DNA of 25,858 nucleotides from Bacillota bacterium (GTDB lineage Bacteria > Bacillota > Clostridia > Christensenellales > SZUA-584). The translations under genes were made by a program, and so were the position numbers. The notes under the pieces were generated by a model. It was not told the DNA's origin. It was given only the letters and a program-made list of their open reading frames with translations, and made no database searches. The stretch covers positions 1 through 25,858 of the forward strand of contig JAEZIZ010000092.1 of the NCBI GenBank assembly GCA_023415915.1. The letters run 5' to 3'. Positions 22,008-25,858 of the stretch are shown in pieces (position 1 is the stretch's first letter; each line of letters opens with the position of its first letter).

Positions 22008-22997
22008 TCACCTGAATATTTCCGTGTCGGGGTTGGGGAACGAGAGCAGCGCCTTCGTGCCCCTGCCCACGGCGGATTCGACGCGTATAGCGATTTTAAG
22101 CGCGTACGCCGCCTTTTTGGCGAGATAAAGCCCGACACCCGACGCGCGGCTGTCGAGCCGCCCGTTGTATCCCGTATAACCTTTGGAAAATATGCGAGGC
22201 AGGTCTTCTGTGCGTATGCCTATGCCGCTGTCCTCTATGACGAGCTGGCGGCCTTGCATATACACCCTTATGCCGCCTTTAGCAGTATACTTTATCGCGT
22301 TGGAGATTATCTGCTCTAGTATAAAAAGCAGCCAGCGCCTGTCGCTTAAAACGATGAGGTCTATGGGCGATATGTCAACGGACAGCTTTTTATATACGAA
22401 CAGCACGCCGAACTTTTTTATGCATTCATGCACTATGCCGCCAAGTTCGCAGCGCTCGATTACAAGGTCGGAAGATATATCGGTAAGCTTTACATACCTT
22501 AAAGCCATGTCCGCATACTGTTCTATTTTGAAAAGCTCCTGTTTTATCACGCCCGCCGTATCGTCGTTTGCCTGCGACAGCACGAGGTTCAGCGCCGATA
22601 TAGGAGTCTTTATCTGATGCACCCACAGCGTGTAGTATTCAAGCGAATCGCTGTACGACGCGGACAGCCGCTGCTTTATCGCGTCATACGCGGCGCCCAG
22701 CTTGCGCACGGCTTCCACGTAATCCGCTTCCAGCGCGTTTGCGGGCTCGGGCAGCTCGCGCGATGCGGTGAGCAGCGTTGAGGACAGCGCATCGAGCATG
22801 CGCTTTCGCCGCGCGAATTGTATGCCGTCCACAAGCAGTATTATGAACAGAAAAAAGCTGATGAGCAGCACGGCGTAGCGCGCGTATATCATATCCTGAT
22901 TGGCAAGGTACATTACAGCAAGCACTATCGCTGCGGATATCACGTAGAATATAAGAAGCGGCAGGCGGTATTTTAAGTAAGACAGCAGCTTAGTCAT
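22008..22997 (-). CDS. BceS-type intramembrane-sensing histidine kinase
   Basis: A 329-residue kinase with two N-terminal helices (about 12-32 and 40-57) joined by a very short loop, the mark of intramembrane-sensing kinases that receive their signal from a BceAB transporter. The H-box is YYTLWVHQIKTPISAL with H127, the N-box EQIISNAIKYTAKGG, a G1 box EDSGIGI, and a glycine-rich SRASGVGLYLAKKAA. ATG 22997 overlaps the regulator stop by 8 nt and its own stop overlaps the ATPase gene region. It should phosphorylate the regulator encoded just upstream when the transporter is engaged by peptide antibiotics. Confidence 0.92.
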   Translation of the reverse strand: MTKLLSYLKYRLPLLIFYVISAAIVLAVMYLANQDMIYARYAVLLISFFLFIILLVDGIQFARRKRMLDALSSTLLTASRELPEPANALEADYVEAVRKLGAAYDAIKQRLSASYSDSLEYYTLWVHQIKTPISALNLVLSQANDDTAGVIKQELFKIEQYADMALRYVKLTDISSDLVIERCELGGIVHECIKKFGVLFVYKKLSVDISPIDLIVLSDRRWLLFILEQIISNAIKYTAKGGIRVYMQGRQLVIEDSGIGIRTEDLPRIFSKGYTGYNGRLDSRASGVGLYLAKKAAYALKIAIRVESAVGRGTKALLSFPNPDTEIFR

Positions 22998-23661
22998 GTA
23001 TGGCGTAGCCTTCCCCCTTGTGTGTCACGATACAGTCCGCAAAACCCGCGGTTTCCAGCGTTTTACGGAGCCGGTTGACGTTGACCGTGAGCGTGTTGTC
23101 GTCCACAAACTCGTCGCTGTCCCACAGCGCAAGCATAAGCTGCTCACGGCTGACTATGCTGCCCTTATTAGTCAGCAGCTGCTGCAATATGCGCGCCTCG
23201 TTTCGCGTTAGCTGCGTGCGCGAGCCGTCGCTTATAAGGCACAGCGCGCCGGTATCCAGCACGGCGCCTCTTAAAGTCAGCGCACCTTTAAGCTCATAGT
23301 CGTAAGCGCGCCGCAGCATGGCCTGTACCTTGGCGACAAGCACCTCACGCGATACCGGCTTTGTTATATAGTCGTCGCCGCCCATGTTTACGGCCATTAC
23401 TATGTCCATATTGTCGCCGCGGGAAGACAGGAATATTACGGGTACTTTAGAGCGCTTTCTTATCTCGCCGCACCAGTAAAAGCCGTTATAAAACGGCAGC
23501 GAAATATCCATCAGAACAAGATGCGGCGATACTCTTTCGAATGTGCTCATTATATCGGAAAAGTCGTCCGCGGTGTGCGCCTCAAGGCCCCAGCGCTCGA
23601 GGCTCTGTTTTGCTTCGGAGGCTATTACCGCGTCGTCTTCAACTATAAGTATACTGTACAT
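22990..23661 (-). CDS. BceR-type OmpR-family response regulator
   Basis: A 223-residue regulator with receiver residues E8-D9-D10, phospho-acceptor D52 in LVLMDISLPFYNGFYWC (the FYNGFYWC text is typical of the BceR group), DDYITKP lysine, and a winged-helix domain (LTRNEARILQQLL, NTLTVNVNRLRKTLE). ATG 23661 follows AGAGGAAA; an ATG-like start further upstream would add residues with no receiver homology. It would activate bceAB, probably at the promoter near 21202. An extended -10 box lies at 23706. Confidence 0.92.
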   Translation of the reverse strand: MYSILIVEDDAVIASEAKQSLERWGLEAHTADDFSDIMSTFERVSPHLVLMDISLPFYNGFYWCGEIRKRSKVPVIFLSSRGDNMDIVMAVNMGGDDYITKPVSREVLVAKVQAMLRRAYDYELKGALTLRGAVLDTGALCLISDGSRTQLTRNEARILQQLLTNKGSIVSREQLMLALWDSDEFVDDNTLTVNVNRLRKTLETAGFADCIVTHKGEGYAIHD

Positions 23662-23705
23662 TAATGCGTTTCCTCTTGGCATTATAAACGATTATATCCA
23701 GAAAC

Positions 23706-23714
23706 AGTATAGCA
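23706..23714 (-). promoter_or_regulatory. Extended -10 promoter for the bceR-like operon
   Basis: TGCTATACT on the minus strand (23714-23706) is an extended -10, 45 nt before the ATG at 23661. The -35 region is poor. A second TATAAT lies closer to the gene. Confidence 0.45.
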
Positions 23715-23794
23715 TAATGATTGAGTTATGGCGAACGTTTGACGCGGCGCGCGGCAAAGAAGTATGCATTAATATAATACATGAAACAATTATA

Positions 23795-23810
23795 TAAACC
23801 CAGTGGTTTA
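23795..23810 (-). terminator. Weak hairpin after the GGDEF-EAL gene
   Basis: TAAACC-ACTG-GGTTTA (minus strand) makes a perfect 6-bp stem, 23 nt after the stop, followed by the AT-rich TATAATTG. The low GC makes it a weak terminator at best. Confidence 0.3.
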
Positions 23811-23832
23811 TTATTGTGTGTTAAAGCCGCGG

Positions 23833-25858
23833 TTAATTTGCGTGAAGAGAATAGGCCTTAACGCGTTTTGACGTGTTGCATGAATTAAGCAACGTCTCTA
23901 TCTCGTTTGCCGGCATAGGTTTATAGAAATAATAGCCCTGTATGATATCGCACTCCTCTTTTCTTAAATACATATACTGATCCTCGGTTTCCACGCCTTC
24001 AGCCAGAACTTCTATGCCGAGATTTTTCGCGACCTGAATTATGCTTTTTATTATTGCCTTGTCTTTTTCAGACTCAGAGGATATGCCGTGCACGAACTCC
24101 ATATCTATTTTCAGCAGGTCTATCGGGAACACCTTCAGCCTGCTTAATGAGGAATGGCCCGTGCCAAAGTCGTCGATGGATATCGATATTCCAAGATTCT
24201 TGATATCCTGCAGCCTCTTTAATAGGTGAGGCTCTCTGTTAAAAACGCTGCTCTCGGTAACCTCCAGCTGAACATAGGCTGGATCTGCCTGCGTATCGTG
24301 CAGTATTTTTCTGATTTTACTGACGATACCTGAATCTTTCAACTGCTCTACCGACAGGTTCACGGAAATCGTAATATCTTTATAATAGATATCCTTGAAT
24401 TTTTTGAATTGTTCACACGCGGTTCTTAAAACCCATAGCCCGATTGGCCTTATCAGCCCTGTCTGTTCCGCCATAGGTATGAAAACATCCGGCGATATCA
24501 AGCCGTATTCTGCGTTATCCCAGCGCAAAAGAGCTTCAAATCCCACTATTTCTTTTGTCCGCATCTTTACCTGAGGCTGATAAACCAAAAACAGCTCGTT
24601 TTTATCAAGCGCCGTATGTAAGCTGTTTGTAAGCGTAAGCTTCTTGGTGGTATCGTTCTTCAGCTTAGCAGAACAATAAACGCATTGCTTCTTCCCGTTG
24701 CTTTTTGCCGAATACATCGCTATATCGGCATTTTTGATAAGCGTATCCGAATCCTCACCGTCTGCGGGATATACCGCCACGCCTGCGCTGGCCGAAACAA
24801 AATATTCGACATTATTAACAGTGACAGCCTTTTTAAAGGCGTCCATTATTCTGCTTGAAATCTTATAGAGTTCTTCTGACTTTTCCACGCCTGAAATCTT
24901 TATCAGGAATTCATCGCCGCCATATCTTGATACTACGTCCTCTTTCCTTAAACAGGAAGACAGCCTTAACGCCATCTCTTTGAGCACTATATCTCCGTTT
25001 GTATGCCCTATGGTATCATTTATCGATTTGAAGGAGTCCAAATCCATAAACATTACCCCCATAGGAGAAGCGCTTTTTTTCGCATCGCGTATTGCCTTGT
25101 TAAGTTCGATTACAAACAGCTCTTTATTGGGAAGCCCGGTGAGCGAATCGTAATATGCCATGCGATACAGGCTTTTTTCGGATTCTTCAAGGCTTTTCCT
25201 TTGATTATTGATTTTTTCGATATTTAACGCGGTATGCTTTTTGTAGCTCGCTATAAGCCCTGTTATCATAAGTACGCCCAAGTAAGAAATGACTCCCGGC
25301 AACGATACGATAGACGAGTTTCTGATGATATGTGCGACCGAGCTTACTATGCTCACTATATTCATCAAAACGCTTGCTATAAACCCCGGCTTGTTTTCTC
25401 TTATCACCAGGTAAACTGAAATAAGCATCTGCAGCTGTATTATGATTCCCCTTAACGTAGTTGTGCTTATATTAACATTTCCAATATTAACGCTGTCCGA
25501 GGAAAACGCTATTAGCAAAGCTGAAAGTATTACATAAAGAATAACGAATATTATGATCCTTGTATAACTGCTCTTTTTTTCGAGTAGCTCGGTAACTATA
25601 AAACCGTATTTTTTTATCGAATAATATAAGGTTGTTATAGGTATAAGCAGTATGAGCGGGGCCATTTGAGGCAGTTTGGCGAGAGTGTTGCCCAGCAGCA
25701 GATCCGTTAACGACCCGATAATCAAGGTAGCCGTAAAAGACAGAAAAATGGCGCGTGATTGCATTTTTATGCTATGATCACTGGACCGTATGTTCCAAAG
25801 CAGCACGAGTATCAAACCGGTAACGGAATAGCCGACATAGTAGGCCAAAAACACCCAG
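23833..25858 (-). CDS. Membrane GGDEF-EAL cyclic-di-GMP enzyme, 5' end missing
   Basis: At least 673 residues; the frame runs to the window edge and a GTG at 25854 is not a convincing start. About 210 residues of membrane helices (LILVLLWNIRSS, LYYSIKKYGFI) resemble 7TM sensor regions. A short coiled linker (KINNQRKSLEESEKSLYRMAYYDSLTGLPN) leads to a GGDEF domain with RYGGDEFL and an upstream RKED inhibitory site, then an EAL domain with FEALLRW, EVTESS, DDFGTGHSSL, LKIDM and AEGVET. Both active sites look intact, so it could make and degrade c-di-GMP. It is read in the same direction as the bce-like genes but has no visible functional link to them. Confidence 0.9.
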   Translation of the reverse strand, partial: WVFLAYYVGYSVTGLILVLLWNIRSSDHSIKMQSRAIFLSFTATLIIGSLTDLLLGNTLAKLPQMAPLILLIPITTLYYSIKKYGFIVTELLEKKSSYTRIIIFVILYVILSALLIAFSSDSVNIGNVNISTTTLRGIIIQLQMLISVYLVIRENKPGFIASVLMNIVSIVSSVAHIIRNSSIVSLPGVISYLGVLMITGLIASYKKHTALNIEKINNQRKSLEESEKSLYRMAYYDSLTGLPNKELFVIELNKAIRDAKKSASPMGVMFMDLDSFKSINDTIGHTNGDIVLKEMALRLSSCLRKEDVVSRYGGDEFLIKISGVEKSEELYKISSRIMDAFKKAVTVNNVEYFVSASAGVAVYPADGEDSDTLIKNADIAMYSAKSNGKKQCVYCSAKLKNDTTKKLTLTNSLHTALDKNELFLVYQPQVKMRTKEIVGFEALLRWDNAEYGLISPDVFIPMAEQTGLIRPIGLWVLRTACEQFKKFKDIYYKDITISVNLSVEQLKDSGIVSKIRKILHDTQADPAYVQLEVTESSVFNREPHLLKRLQDIKNLGISISIDDFGTGHSSLSRLKVFPIDLLKIDMEFVHGISSESEKDKAIIKSIIQVAKNLGIEVLAEGVETEDQYMYLRKEECDIIQGYYFYKPMPANEIETLLNSCNTSKRVKAYSLHAN

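Overview
The window looks like a chromosomal segment of a low-to-mid GC Gram-positive bacterium of the class Clostridia. The evidence is lipobox lipoproteins, a VanG-type glycopeptide-resistance cluster, a Bce-type peptide-antibiotic system, AGGAGG-like ribosome sites with TTG and GTG starts, and a strong preference for ATA isoleucine codons. I cannot name the genus. No rRNA, tRNA, CRISPR array, transposase or phage gene was seen.

Left edge (1-2460): a zinc/manganese ABC-transporter binding lipoprotein (cut by the window edge) has its own sigma-A promoter and a Zur/Fur-like palindrome. Upstream of it is a glycoside hydrolase family 3 lipoprotein. Next come a truncated short-chain dehydrogenase start and a small palindromic repeat that borders the resistance cluster.

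2483-8323: a complete vanG-type operon, vanR-vanS-vanG-vanXY-vanT. VanT makes D-Ser, VanG joins D-Ala to D-Ser, VanXY removes normal D-Ala-ending precursors, and VanRS controls the set. After it come a frameshifted EF-hand/acidic-tail mini-gene, a DUF1835/DUF3658-like protein and a polysaccharide deacetylase.

10356-18490: a repeat-rich spacer, then an OmpR-type response regulator, a histidine kinase, an overlapping 47-residue membrane peptide, a HAD protein, and three paralogous lipoproteins of 492-528 residues. The promoters of the regulator and of the first two lipoprotein genes share an array of 11-bp-phased direct repeats at nearly the same distance from the -10 box. This predicts a local autoregulated regulon and is the least familiar system in the window.

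18513-25858 (mostly minus strand): behind a bidirectional terminator lie bceB-like and bceA-like transporter genes, a COG3910-like ATPase, and bceS-like and bceR-like regulators, then a membrane GGDEF-EAL protein cut by the right edge. A near-identical palindrome occurs directly upstream of both the vanG ligase gene and the bceA gene. Taken together the window is an envelope-stress and antibiotic-resistance region with three separate two-component systems in about 21 kb.
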